A stretch of 51,035 nt of DNA from Candidatus Aminicenantota bacterium (GTDB lineage: Bacteria > Acidobacteriota > Aminicenantia > UBA2199), in contig JAPKZK010000189.1 in assembly GCA_026393835.1 (NCBI GenBank), positions 1 through 51,035 of the forward strand. The letters run 5' to 3'. The notes under the pieces were generated by a model. The model searched no databases, was not told the DNA's origin, and worked only from the letters and a program-made list of their open reading frames with translations. The position numbers and the translations under genes are program-made. Positions 11,229 through 19,769 of this stretch are shown piece after piece (positions within the stretch are counted from its first letter, which is position 1; each line of letters opens with the position of its first letter).

Positions 11229-12601
11229 ATCATAGAATAGCCATGATTGTCTTGCTGATGTTGTGCGTCGGTATCGGACTGGTCAATGTGTTTCTAACGC
11301 CCCCGTTTATGAACCCGGATGAGATTCAGCATTTTATGTTTTCCGCTAATTATGCCTATGCCGGGGACCAGGCGCGCTTAAAGGACCTGGATGCCCGTGT
11401 GCTGCAATTATTGAAAGACTACCAATGGTTTCATTTCATCGGCCTGGGGCCGGGGTGGGAAAATATTGAAAACTTGAAGGATGTTTTTTTTCTTAATTAC
11501 TTTAGTATGGAGAAATACACCATCAGCAAGAGTTATTTTCATTTAATTTACGGTAGAGTGTTAAGGTTGACGGGGATCAGGGACCCATTGACTGCTTTTT
11601 ATTTTTTGCGACTGCTGTCTTTTGTGATTTACCTGGCGATCTTTATATTATCTTTCTTTTTCTACAAAAAATATTTCCCGGCCCATTGGTATTATTTGTT
11701 GGCAAGTCAATTATTGATTTACCAACTGGGTACGATTTTGAATTCAGTGAATTACGATGTGTTGTTGACGCTGCTGGGGGTGTTGTTTTTTATATTTGCC
11801 TACCGTTTCATGAATGAAAACTTTGCCACCAGGGCGGCAAGTTTTTTTTCTTCGCGGCCCTTCGCGTTCTTCGCGGCTATTTTTTTGGTATTGATTTCCG
11901 CGCTGGCGTCGTTGGTCAAGACCGGGGGGGTGTTGTTTTTTCTCTATTTTTTCATTTTGCTTTTGTTCAAGTATGGGGTGAACCGGAAATCGTTGAAATG
12001 GTTGTTCCTGGGGTTCTTTTTATTTGTTATCGTATTCAGTTGGTTTAATTATTGGTTCCCCGGGCGTTTTTTCAAACTTTACGGATTGATATTTTTGAAA
12101 TTACGGGCCATTACCGGTGTGGCGGCTGCGGGTGATAGTGGCGCCGCCGCCAATATCGGGTTTTTCGATTCCATAGTGGATAGTTTTTATTTTTATACCG
12201 GTTGGATGGGCTTTAAGTTGTCAGGGGCCTGGTATTGGGTATTGAAATTCTTTTTATTAACGGCGATTATTGGGGTAATCGCGACGGTTATCAGGAAAAA
12301 AACCGCGGGGAAGCGTTGGTTGGTTTATGTGTTAGTGCTTATTGTGGTGCAATCGTTGGCCATTCGTTTTTATTATGGCGCAGGGCTCATGGCGCAGGGG
12401 CGGTATCTTTACCCGTTGGTCCTTCCGATTATCATGATGATTTACAGTGGTTTGAATTCAATGGAAGTTTTTTTGAAATTGAAACGGAATTATATTGTCA
12501 TTTCATACATTTTATTCCTGGTACTTTTTTTTGTAATGGCGTTGAGTCGGGTGCTTTCTGTTTTTTATTTAGAGGTAGCCTCGCCGCATCTGGGGTTGTA
12601 A
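11219..12601 (+). CDS. Polytopic membrane protein, DUF2142/GT39-like
   Basis: A 460-residue protein with about 10-12 membrane helices. The first periplasmic loop carries PPFMNPDEIQHF, matching the PPDEPxHF-type loop of DUF2142 and related GT-C glycosyltransferases, where the acidic pair is likely catalytic or metal-binding. It probably transfers a sugar from a lipid-linked donor or modifies a surface glycan. A cytoplasmic-loop stretch coded at ~11826-11876 (SFFSSRPFAFFAA) is translated from CTTCGCGG/CTTCGCG short repeats and may be an inserted intergenic-type repeat. This is the last polysaccharide gene before the defence cassette. Confidence 0.75.
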
Positions 12602-12751
12602 ACAAAAATTTTTGCAGCATGCTGCTGCACCCGCTTTGCACGGCCATGGAGCTTTCCGAGGTACCGGGCATCATTTCAAGCCATTATAGGGAGTCCCAGC
12701 CTGGGACATGCGGACCCGCTGGAGGCAGCATATCTTGAGTGCACATATCTC
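12602..12751. other. Non-coding spacer with short palindrome
   Basis: Contains the perfect 12-bp palindrome GCAGCATGCTGC (12615-12626) and GGAGTCCCAGCCTGGGAC, a short hairpin near 12690. No start codon here has a convincing ribosome site. The forward frame that runs through the following 21-bp array is open across part of this spacer. Confidence 0.4.
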
Positions 12752-12940
12752 CCCGACAGCTTCCTGAAACCACCCGACAGGTTTCGGCGACCCCCCGACA
12801 GGTTGCCGGAACCCCCCGAAAATATTCCGGATGTCGCCGAAGGATTACCGGATTCCGCGGAAAACTTTCCGAACGCCCCGGAAAATTTTTCCAACATACC
12901 GGAAAACTTTCCGAATGTCCCCAAAAAACGCGGAAAAGGA
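12752..12940. repeat. Second 21-bp tandem array, 8 units plus a degenerate ninth
   Basis: Eight contiguous 21-bp units (12752-12919) without indels, then a worn unit to 12940. Units begin CCCGACAGG early in the array and drift to CCGGAAAACTTTCCGAA late. One forward frame gives heptads of the type P-E-N-F-P-N-V and stays open to a TGA at 12979-12981. The reverse strand gives G-K-F-S-G heptads. The sequence is unrelated to the array at 4557-4829, but the period is the same. It ends about 40 bp before the promoter of the Hachiman-like operon. Confidence 0.9.
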
Positions 12941-12978
12941 GGTTATAAAAAGGCAGACACTAAACTTGTAGAATTGTA

Positions 12979-13007
12979 TTGAAATTTTTTCCTTTATATG
13001 CAATAAT
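12979..13007 (+). promoter_or_regulatory. sigma70-like promoter of the Hachiman-like operon
   Basis: TTGAAA (12979-12984), 17-bp spacer, AATAAT (13002-13007). Its position rules out the longer reading that would begin at the TTG at 12979. Confidence 0.55.
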
Positions 13008-13059
13008 TTTCCTGTTTAGCAATCGATTTCAAGCTAACGTTAACAAGGAGTTCTCTTAT

Positions 13060-13851
13060 ATGACCACACCACGTGGGACAGAAATTTATAACTTAGATAA
13101 TAAATATGTAACCAGCCGGGGTGTATGTTATACCATCGATGAGCTCAACAGATGTTTGAAAGGACAGGTATCAAAAATCCTGTTTGACCAAGAGGGAATG
13201 CTTATTATAGAGAATATGCTCTCAAATACATCAGCGACTGGTTTTAAAAATGAAAATGTAAAACGTATTCTATCAAAAAAGTTGAATCCTGAGAAATGGA
13301 GAGTAGGGGAAGCTTTAGCAGAGTCCTACCTGGGTGCTCATAAGAATTGTTCCTTCCCCTGGAATAGCGATAGGGATAAAAAAAATGAAAACTCAAGTTT
13401 AACGGGTGCAGATATTGTCGGGTTTCAGAAAACTACGGGAATGGACAATCGTTTTGCTTTTGGTGAAGTTAAAACATTGGAAGAGAAAAAATATCCCCCA
13501 TCCAGGGCACAGAGTTTAAAATCTCAACTTACAAATTTATACACCAACACGAATACGAGAGATAATTTAGTTAAATACCTGGCGCATCGCGCAACGAATT
13601 CACCCTGGCAACAACAGTTTAAAAATTCCTTCAGGCGTTATATGAAGAACAATTCGGATGTGTCTTTATTTGGATTCATGGTGCGTGATGTTGCCCCCGA
13701 TGAAAGGGACCTCAGCTCAATAACACATAGTCTTTCCGAGATCAGTGCACCGCAACCATCTCTCGAGCTCACAGCTCTCTACTTACCTGCCGGAAGCATA
13801 AGCAGTTTTTCTTCGCAGGTAATGGCTGCCGCTAAAGAAGGTGACTTATGA
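13060..13851 (+). CDS. hamA: HamA-like DUF1837/PD-(D/E)XK nuclease of a Hachiman-type defence system
   Basis: A 263-residue protein. ATG 13060 is chosen because AAGGAG (13045-13050) lies at the right distance; a 27-codon upstream extension overlaps the promoter. The likely nuclease core is Asp118 in TGADIVGF followed by Glu136 and Lys138 in FGEVKT, the D...ExK pattern of PD-(D/E)XK enzymes. The size, the fold pattern and the 4-nt ATGA overlap with a Ski2-like helicase gene match the HamA-HamB pair of Hachiman and the related AbpAB systems, where HamA is the DNA-degrading effector. I cannot tell those two subfamilies apart without a profile search. Confidence 0.7.
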   Translation: MTTPRGTEIYNLDNKYVTSRGVCYTIDELNRCLKGQVSKILFDQEGMLIIENMLSNTSATGFKNENVKRILSKKLNPEKWRVGEALAESYLGAHKNCSFPWNSDRDKKNENSSLTGADIVGFQKTTGMDNRFAFGEVKTLEEKKYPPSRAQSLKSQLTNLYTNTNTRDNLVKYLAHRATNSPWQQQFKNSFRRYMKNNSDVSLFGFMVRDVAPDERDLSSITHSLSEISAPQPSLELTALYLPAGSISSFSSQVMAAAKEGDL

Positions 13852-16800
13852 GAGTCAGCAAAGAATCCTTGAACCGACTCGATACCCACTGGGCGATATC
13901 ATCCATAGACGATGTGGAACGGGTACAGGTATTAAAAATGGCAGATGCTCTCCTGGTTAAATCCGCGGTCGGTAAAGTTATGGAAATTGATATTGAAGAG
14001 AGTCCACGGAACTTCAATCAATTGGAACGATTGGCTCTGGCTTATGAAATGGCGGCTATAGAAGGATTGAATGCCCTGTTGTCCCCGTTATCTGACGAGA
14101 ATAATGATTTGTTAAGAGATCAATGCGCCAGTGCAGCCTGGCGTGTGTTTGGGCTGCGCCGCTTACTTAAAATACCGGATGAAGTGGAAGAAAAAATTTT
14201 TCACGTTCTTCATTTGACCTGCCTGGCATATTGCGGAGACCGTTGGTCCGATCTGAGAAGATGGTTTAATGAAAATGAAAATCACTGGCAAATTCCGCCC
14301 ATAAAAGATACAAAATGGGATAAGCGACTGTTATATCGTTTATATGACTGCTGGGTTCGTTTATCCAGGAAAAAAAACTGGGAGGACCTCCATCAAATTT
14401 ATGAAATAGTCGCCGAATTACGCGAAGACCAAAAATATTATGAATCGGATGTCCTAAACAACGGCGATTCAAATATGGACAGGGTAATGGCGCTGCGATT
14501 GGTAGTCCTGTATCATTGGGCGAAAGCTACCGATCTCCTGGCAGGATATATGCTAGTAGGTCAACCGAGGGATATTCCCACTCAATTGGATAAACATTTC
14601 GAAAGCGCAAGCGAAGCCGCTGTCCTATCTCATGATATCCAACTGGATTTGCTCACTCGCTGGCTTCATGCCGCCTCCCGCCGAATGGTATCCGGCTCGG
14701 TATGGTGGGTAGCCAATAAAGTCAATTCGAGAGTAACCAAATTTCTTTCCAGTGTAACTAAGCAAAACGCTTTATTCGAACTTTTACCCCCTCAACGCGC
14801 TGCATTGCAAGAACAAGGATTATTGGATCAAGCCGCTGAAGCGGTCGTAATCGAGTTGCCTACTTCCGGGGGAAAAACATTGTTGGCTCAATTCAAAATG
14901 CTGCAAGCATTAAATCAATTCGAAGCCGACTCCGGTTGGGTGGCATATATTGCACCGACTCGGGCCCTCACTGCCCAGATCACACGACGTTTACGCAGGG
15001 ATTTTTCACCCCTGGATATCATCGTCGAACAACTAACAGGGGCCGTTGAAATTGATTCGATCGAAGAAACCCTCCTTTCCGGGAATACAGGTCAAAAGAC
15101 TTTCGATATACTTGTTGCCACACCTGAGAAATTCCAGTTAATCATCCGCAATAAAAAAATTTCTCGTCCCCTCGCCCTGGTTGTCATGGATGAAGCCCAT
15201 AATATCGGAGATGAAAGCCGGGGATTACGAATCGAACTATTGTTGGCGACCATCAAACGTGAATGCAAATCGGCAAATTTTCTCTTATTAATGCCTTACG
15301 TCGAAAATGTATCCCGGATAACACAGTGGCTTTCGCCGGATGCCGGACGTACTATTAGTATCGGTACAACCGCCTGGAAACCCAATGAACGCATTGTTGG
15401 AATATATCATGCTGAAAAGGATGATTCTGTTAGCGCCGGATGGAAACTGGAATTCGAAACGTTAATTACTTCCCCCGAAACGATCCATTTACGCGGCAGT
15501 CATCCGGTAGGAGAGATAAAACCTCTCGATATTTCTTACAGCAGAATTAAGAACAGCCTCTCACTTCAAACCGGCGCGATGGCAAAGGTGCTGTCGGAAA
15601 GGGGAACCAGCATTGCTGTTTCAAATCAAATACGTACTACCTGGTCGATGGCGCGCGAAATTATTAAGTCTTTACCTATAATTTCCCCGGTCCCGGATGA
15701 AATCAAACTTGTTCAAAATTTCCTTGCCAACGAAATTAGTCCCAAATTTGAATTAATAGAAATGCTGAAATATGGTGTTGCGGTTCACCATGCCGGTCTT
15801 TCCGATGAAGCACGTGCATTGATCGAGTGGCTGGCCGAGGAAAATAAACTGAAAGTGTTATGTGCCACATTAACCATTGCCCAGGGAATCAACTTCCCGG
15901 TTTCCTCGGTTTTCCTGTCATCCAGGTCTTTTAGTTCCGGCACAAATCATGTGGAAATGAAACCCCGTGATTTCTGGAATCTTGCCGGTCGTGCAGGGCG
16001 GCTCCAACATGACAGCGTTGGAGTAATCGGCCTTGCGGCAGGAGAAGAACCGGGGAAAATTAGGAAATTTGTCAGCCAGGCAACCGGCGAGTTGGTCTCA
16101 CAATTAGTTAAGCTCCTGGAGGAAATGGAGCAAACAGGCAAGTTGCATGACCTGGAAAGTGTAACAAATTGGGAACAATGGACGGACTTTCGATGCTATG
16201 TGGCCCATCTCTGGAATGAGAAAAAAAACCTGGACGCTGTTTTATCTGAGACCGAACAATTGCTCCGAAATACTTATGGATACGGTTTGCTTCGGTCAAC
16301 CCCGGCCGGCGCTGAAAAAGCAGATGCTTTATTAAAAGCCACAAAATATTATGTACAAAAAATCGCTGAACATCCTGAGAACGCAACTATTGCAGATGCC
16401 ACCGGATTTGACCCAAAAGGGGTCGGGAAAGCACTGCTGGGATTGAATAAATTAGAAAAAAAATTAACAATAGCCGATTGGATGCCTGAGAGTCTATTCA
16501 AACGGAAAACCGGGAATCACCTTTCAGAGCTTTTCGGGATTATGCTGCAGTTGCCGCAAATAAAGAAACAGCTTGACGAAATTAAAGGAGAAGGTCTTAC
16601 TCATAAACAAATTGCCAATATTTCGATTGCATGGGTGTCTGGAGAATCGATACAGGAGATTGCTAAGAAATATTTTAAGGGGGAAGACACCGATCGCATT
16701 ACTGACGCATGCAAAGCAATTTATCGTAATTTAGTTAATAATGGCGCCTGGGGTATAGCAGCTTTAAGCAAGATGCCCACATCCGGGATCAATTTCGATT

Positions 16801-17105
16801 CTTTATCGGAGGAGGAAACCAGGCGCATCAATTTGTTGCCGTCTATGCTGTATCATGGGGTTAGTACAGAAGATGCGGTACTTATGCGTATGAATTTGCT
16901 GCCCCGAAGCATAGCGACAAAAATGGGGGAAAAATTCCGAGAACAAACCGGTGACGATGTCAAATATAAATCGGTAGCCAGGGCAAGAGAATTTCTGAAA
17001 AGTTTAAAAGAAAAGGAATGGGAGAGTGTGAAACCTAAACGATCTTACCTTTCGGGTATACAATATAAAAAGATATGGGAAATACTATCCGGTGAAAGCA
17101 GATGA
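13848..17105 (+). CDS. hamB: HamB-like Ski2-type DEAH helicase of a Hachiman-type defence system
   Basis: A 1085-residue superfamily 2 helicase. A helical N-terminal region (~1-320) precedes Walker A PTSGGKT (338-344), motif Ia APTRALT, motif II DEAH (448-451), a motif V-like CATLTIAQGINFP and motif VI AGRAGR (713-718). A C-terminal helical part follows. Motif III is unusual: the expected SAT is replaced by MPY in FLLLMPYVENV. In Hachiman the helicase senses damaged or phage DNA and releases the HamA nuclease. The gene overlaps hamA by 4 nt and the next (HicB-like) reading by a few bases if that one uses its GTG. Length and motif order fit HamB. Confidence 0.8.
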   Translation: MRVSKESLNRLDTHWAISSIDDVERVQVLKMADALLVKSAVGKVMEIDIEESPRNFNQLERLALAYEMAAIEGLNALLSPLSDENNDLLRDQCASAAWRVFGLRRLLKIPDEVEEKIFHVLHLTCLAYCGDRWSDLRRWFNENENHWQIPPIKDTKWDKRLLYRLYDCWVRLSRKKNWEDLHQIYEIVAELREDQKYYESDVLNNGDSNMDRVMALRLVVLYHWAKATDLLAGYMLVGQPRDIPTQLDKHFESASEAAVLSHDIQLDLLTRWLHAASRRMVSGSVWWVANKVNSRVTKFLSSVTKQNALFELLPPQRAALQEQGLLDQAAEAVVIELPTSGGKTLLAQFKMLQALNQFEADSGWVAYIAPTRALTAQITRRLRRDFSPLDIIVEQLTGAVEIDSIEETLLSGNTGQKTFDILVATPEKFQLIIRNKKISRPLALVVMDEAHNIGDESRGLRIELLLATIKRECKSANFLLLMPYVENVSRITQWLSPDAGRTISIGTTAWKPNERIVGIYHAEKDDSVSAGWKLEFETLITSPETIHLRGSHPVGEIKPLDISYSRIKNSLSLQTGAMAKVLSERGTSIAVSNQIRTTWSMAREIIKSLPIISPVPDEIKLVQNFLANEISPKFELIEMLKYGVAVHHAGLSDEARALIEWLAEENKLKVLCATLTIAQGINFPVSSVFLSSRSFSSGTNHVEMKPRDFWNLAGRAGRLQHDSVGVIGLAAGEEPGKIRKFVSQATGELVSQLVKLLEEMEQTGKLHDLESVTNWEQWTDFRCYVAHLWNEKKNLDAVLSETEQLLRNTYGYGLLRSTPAGAEKADALLKATKYYVQKIAEHPENATIADATGFDPKGVGKALLGLNKLEKKLTIADWMPESLFKRKTGNHLSELFGIMLQLPQIKKQLDEIKGEGLTHKQIANISIAWVSGESIQEIAKKYFKGEDTDRITDACKAIYRNLVNNGAWGIAALSKMPTSGINFDSLSEEETRRINLLPSMLYHGVSTEDAVLMRMNLLPRSIATKMGEKFREQTGDDVKYKSVARAREFLKSLKEKEWESVKPKRSYLSGIQYKKIWEILSGESR

Positions 17106-17130
17106 AACGTTGAAACTGAGAAAATGTAGG

Positions 17131-17409
17131 ATGAACCTGTCGATACGAGTTGAAATATTTAAAGAGGATGATGTTTATGTGGCAGTATCCCCGGAGTTAA
17201 ACGTTTCCAGCTTTGGGGAAACTATCTATGAGGCAAAAGAATCAATAACAGAGGCCATTGAAGCTTTCTTTGAAGAATGCCGGGAAATGAGAACACTAAA
17301 TGAAGTTTTAGAAGAATCCGGCTTTTTGCATGTTGAAAATAGCTGGCAATCCAGGCAACCGGTAGCTGAAGCCTATCCGAAAAGGTATGAACGGGGCGTA
17401 AATTGGTAG
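17131..17409 (+). CDS. HicB-like (UPF0150) antitoxin-type protein, orphan
   Basis: A 92-residue product from ATG 17131 (a GTG at 17092, overlapping the helicase stop, is in frame). The fold signature of HicB is clear: VEIFKEDDVYVAVSPELNVSSFGETIYEAKESITEAIEAFFEEC. HicB proteins neutralise HicA mRNA interferases, but no HicA double-stranded-RNA-binding-like gene is adjacent. It is downstream of the helicase with almost no gap, so it may be co-transcribed with the defence operon. Its last ~17 codons fall inside the left arm of a nested inverted repeat, so the C-terminal tail may be supplied by that element. Confidence 0.75.
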   Translation: MNLSIRVEIFKEDDVYVAVSPELNVSSFGETIYEAKESITEAIEAFFEECREMRTLNEVLEESGFLHVENSWQSRQPVAEAYPKRYERGVNW

Positions 17410-17484
17410 GGAACAGGCAATGCCTGTTCCCTACAATTTTAAATTTCAAAGCATCCATGACTTTTCGGATAGGCTCTAGCTACC
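17361..17484. repeat. Nested inverted-repeat element (MITE-like)
   Basis: Outer arms 17361-17389 and 17456-17484 are inverted copies with 25 of 29 positions identical (shared core CTTTTCGGATAGGCT). Between them sits a perfect 14-bp inverted pair, GTAGGGAACAGGCA at 17406-17419 and its complement at 17421-17434, with a single-base loop. The left arm overlaps the 3' end of the HicB-like gene and the right arm overlaps the start of the winged-helix remnant. The inner hairpin could end transcription, although no strong T-run follows. Confidence 0.8.
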
Positions 17485-17757
17485 CCCCCAGCTACCCCCC
17501 CAGTCGAAAAACTCCTGGGATTATTTTTAAAATACGATTCACTTGGAAATCAACAGATTCGCGAGTTATTAAATTTAAAAGACAAAAAGAGCATTCGCGA
17601 ATTTTATATTGGACCGGCATTGGAAATTGGCGCGATCGAATATTCTATCCCGGGTAAACCCAATAGCCCTCTGCAAAAGTACCGCATTACAAGCCTGGGT
17701 CGAGAGATTTTGAAGAAAATCAACCCGGTTTCGGGACTTCCCAAAACTTTTGTTTGA
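17473..17757 (+). pseudogene. C-terminal winged-helix remnant of an AlbA_2/Fic-type regulator
   Basis: The frame from 17473 reads ALATPPATPPVEKLLGLF, then QIRELLNLKDKKSIREFYI, ALEIGAIEYSIPGKPNSP and LQKYRITSLGREIL, ending at TGA 17755-17757. The TPPxTPPVEKLL linker and the IPxKPNSxLQxYRxT wing are standard for the C-terminus of ATP-binding (AlbA_2) or Fic-type proteins, where a large N-terminal domain should precede them. That domain is absent and a TAG sits directly upstream at 17470-17472, so this is a 3' fragment. Its stop codon overlaps the -35 box of the sulfatase promoter. It is independent in sequence from the remnant at 3515-3730. Confidence 0.7.
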
Positions 17758-17782
17758 CACAAACTCATATTTCCTTTAAAAT
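17754..17782 (+). promoter_or_regulatory. Near-consensus sigma70 promoter of the sulfatase gene
   Basis: TTGACA (17754-17759), 17-bp spacer, TAAAAT (17777-17782). It is followed by AAGGAG and a TTG start at 17811. Confidence 0.75.
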
Positions 17783-17810
17783 CAATTCTCAGAGAAATAA
17801 GGAGAATCCA

Positions 17811-19661
17811 TTGAAAAAATATTTTTGCATGGTCTTTTGTATTTTAGTCCTTTTGCTGCCTGGCTGTAACAAAAAGCAAACCAAACCGAATATCCTGCTG
17901 ATTACCATCGATACATTAAGAAGGGACCACCTGGGTTTTTACGGTTACCCGCTGGACACATCTCCCTTTATCGACCAATTGGCCAAAGACGGCGTGGTTT
18001 ATAAAAACGTCGTCACCCCCTTACCGCTTACCGACGGGAGCCACGCCACGATTCTGACTTCTCTTCATCCGCTGGCCCATCAAGTTATCCGTAACGCCAC
18101 CAGCTTGAAAGATAAAGTGGAAACCATTGCCGAAGTATTAAAGAAAAACGGTTATTACACTATCGGCACTATTGCTGCATTTCATTTATCGAAAAAATAC
18201 AATTTTTCCCAGGGGTTTGATTCCTTTTCCGACACCTGGGATAAGAATATAAAATACAATGAACACTGGTTCCGCATCGCGGAATCGGTAAATAAAAGCC
18301 TGTTTGAGCAGATCGACCGGTACCTGGAAACACGTAAAAAAAATGAAAAGGAGAAGGACAAACCCTTGTTCATCTGGGTACATTATTACGACCCCCACAC
18401 CCCCTATGTCAATAGAAAAGAAATCGTCTTGGAACCTTATGAGAAAAATAAAAAACGGTTCCCATTTATCAATTACGATAAAGAAATCCGTTATACGGAC
18501 GAGAATATTAAAAAGCTCTATGGTTACCTGGAGGAAAAAGGGTTAAGTAAAACCATGCTCACCTGTATCACCGCCGATCACGGCGAACAACTGGGAGATC
18601 ACGGCGCTTCCGCCGTACACCATGATTTCTACAGTGAAACCACTTTTGTGCCGCTCATTTTTCACGGTTATAAAATTCCGAAGAACAAGGTCGTTGAAGA
18701 TTTTGTTTCCACCATGGATATAGCGGTATCACTCCTGGGGCGGGTAAACCTGAATTTTGAAAAACCCGGTAATGTGCACGGCGTTAACCTGTTGGACCCC
18801 AAAGGGAACCCGAAACCGGTTCCCGGGAGGGAATTCCTAATTATCGGGGACCCCACCTTTGTAAGGTCTATCCAGTGGCTTAGCGCGCCTTTTAGTTATA
18901 TTTTAAATTTCGATTACATGTATAAACAGTGGTTTGTTGTGCGGGGGGCGGAAAAGTCCGGGTTGGCAGACCGCTTAATACCGGTCCCGCAAGGCGCATG
19001 GCGGGAGGAATATTTAGAGAAATCCGACAAGGTTGTGATCGATATCGCTTACCCGGATATCCTTCGGAACGGCTTGTATTTCGGCGTTTTAAGATTCGAC
19101 GTGGAAAAAGACGGCGGGTTTTCCGTAGGTTATCGAATCGGGCCGGCCAATACCAAAGCCACTTATTCATTCGCGGATAAAAAACCGGGTACCGTTACTA
19201 TCACTGCTATTTTCCCCGTTACGCCGCTGGACCATCTCACCGGCATGATCCAGCGAAAAAAAGAAACCCGGGTCGCCAATTTAAAGTATGCGCTGCTGAC
19301 GGGCGAAGAAGCCTTAAAATACGTAATGAATATCCCCGGCAGGATAGAGGTGGAAAACAGGATATTTACGGCCTTAAAAACCCAAAGGAAATTCAAAACC
19401 GTCGATGAACTGTACAACCTGGAAACAGATTCGGCAATGATCAGAAATATGCTTTCCGGCAGCGGCGGCGATTCCCCTGTTTCGCCTGTTTCGCCGGTTT
19501 CGCCTGTTTTAAAGGAGCGGGTGGTGAAGGGGAAAAAAACCATATATGAATTTTTGCGATTTTACCGGGAAGAAAACAAGAAAATCCTGGGCAAACCCGC
19601 CGGGGATAAACAGTTAACCAGAGAAGAAAAAGATATGTTAAAGAGCCTGGGTTACCTGTGA
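17811..19661 (+). CDS. Lipoprotein of the sulfatase / alkaline phosphatase superfamily
   Basis: A 616-residue protein starting at TTG 17811, which has AAGGAG a few bases upstream. From there the product begins MKKYFCMVFCILVLLLPGC, a lipoprotein signal with lipobox LPGC. The longer reading from 17754 would start inside the -35 box. Metal-site motifs PNILLITIDTLRRDH and TADHGEQLGDHG are intact. The nucleophile position has T-D-G-S-H where classical sulfatases have C/S-x-P-S-R, so no formylglycine can form and the enzyme is more likely a phospho- or sulfo-transferase/hydrolase using Thr. A (PVS)4 stretch lies in a late linker at ~19474-19512. The C-terminal MLKSLGYL is typical of such proteins in anaerobe genomes. 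Confidence 0.85.
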   Translation: MKKYFCMVFCILVLLLPGCNKKQTKPNILLITIDTLRRDHLGFYGYPLDTSPFIDQLAKDGVVYKNVVTPLPLTDGSHATILTSLHPLAHQVIRNATSLKDKVETIAEVLKKNGYYTIGTIAAFHLSKKYNFSQGFDSFSDTWDKNIKYNEHWFRIAESVNKSLFEQIDRYLETRKKNEKEKDKPLFIWVHYYDPHTPYVNRKEIVLEPYEKNKKRFPFINYDKEIRYTDENIKKLYGYLEEKGLSKTMLTCITADHGEQLGDHGASAVHHDFYSETTFVPLIFHGYKIPKNKVVEDFVSTMDIAVSLLGRVNLNFEKPGNVHGVNLLDPKGNPKPVPGREFLIIGDPTFVRSIQWLSAPFSYILNFDYMYKQWFVVRGAEKSGLADRLIPVPQGAWREEYLEKSDKVVIDIAYPDILRNGLYFGVLRFDVEKDGGFSVGYRIGPANTKATYSFADKKPGTVTITAIFPVTPLDHLTGMIQRKKETRVANLKYALLTGEEALKYVMNIPGRIEVENRIFTALKTQRKFKTVDELYNLETDSAMIRNMLSGSGGDSPVSPVSPVSPVLKERVVKGKKTIYEFLRFYREENKKILGKPAGDKQLTREEKDMLKSLGYL

Positions 19662-19769
19662 TAGATTGGGAGGCATTAAGTGATACCCTTTTTACTGGAT
19701 TTAATAACCATTCTGGTTTATAATGAAGTTTGCAAAAAAAAAAAAATCAAAACTAAAAGTGAGGATTCA

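Noticed and set aside
12979..13059. 27-codon N-terminal extension of the HamA-like protein
   Set aside because: It begins inside the promoter; AAGGAG precedes the ATG at 13060.
17754..17810. Longer N-terminus of the sulfatase from a TTG at 17754
   Set aside because: That TTG is the -35 box itself, and the TTG at 17811 has AAGGAG and gives a proper lipoprotein signal.
19474..19512. Phase-variable repeat in the sulfatase gene
   Set aside because: The 9-bp repeat codes PVS units, so slippage keeps the frame; it is only a flexible linker.
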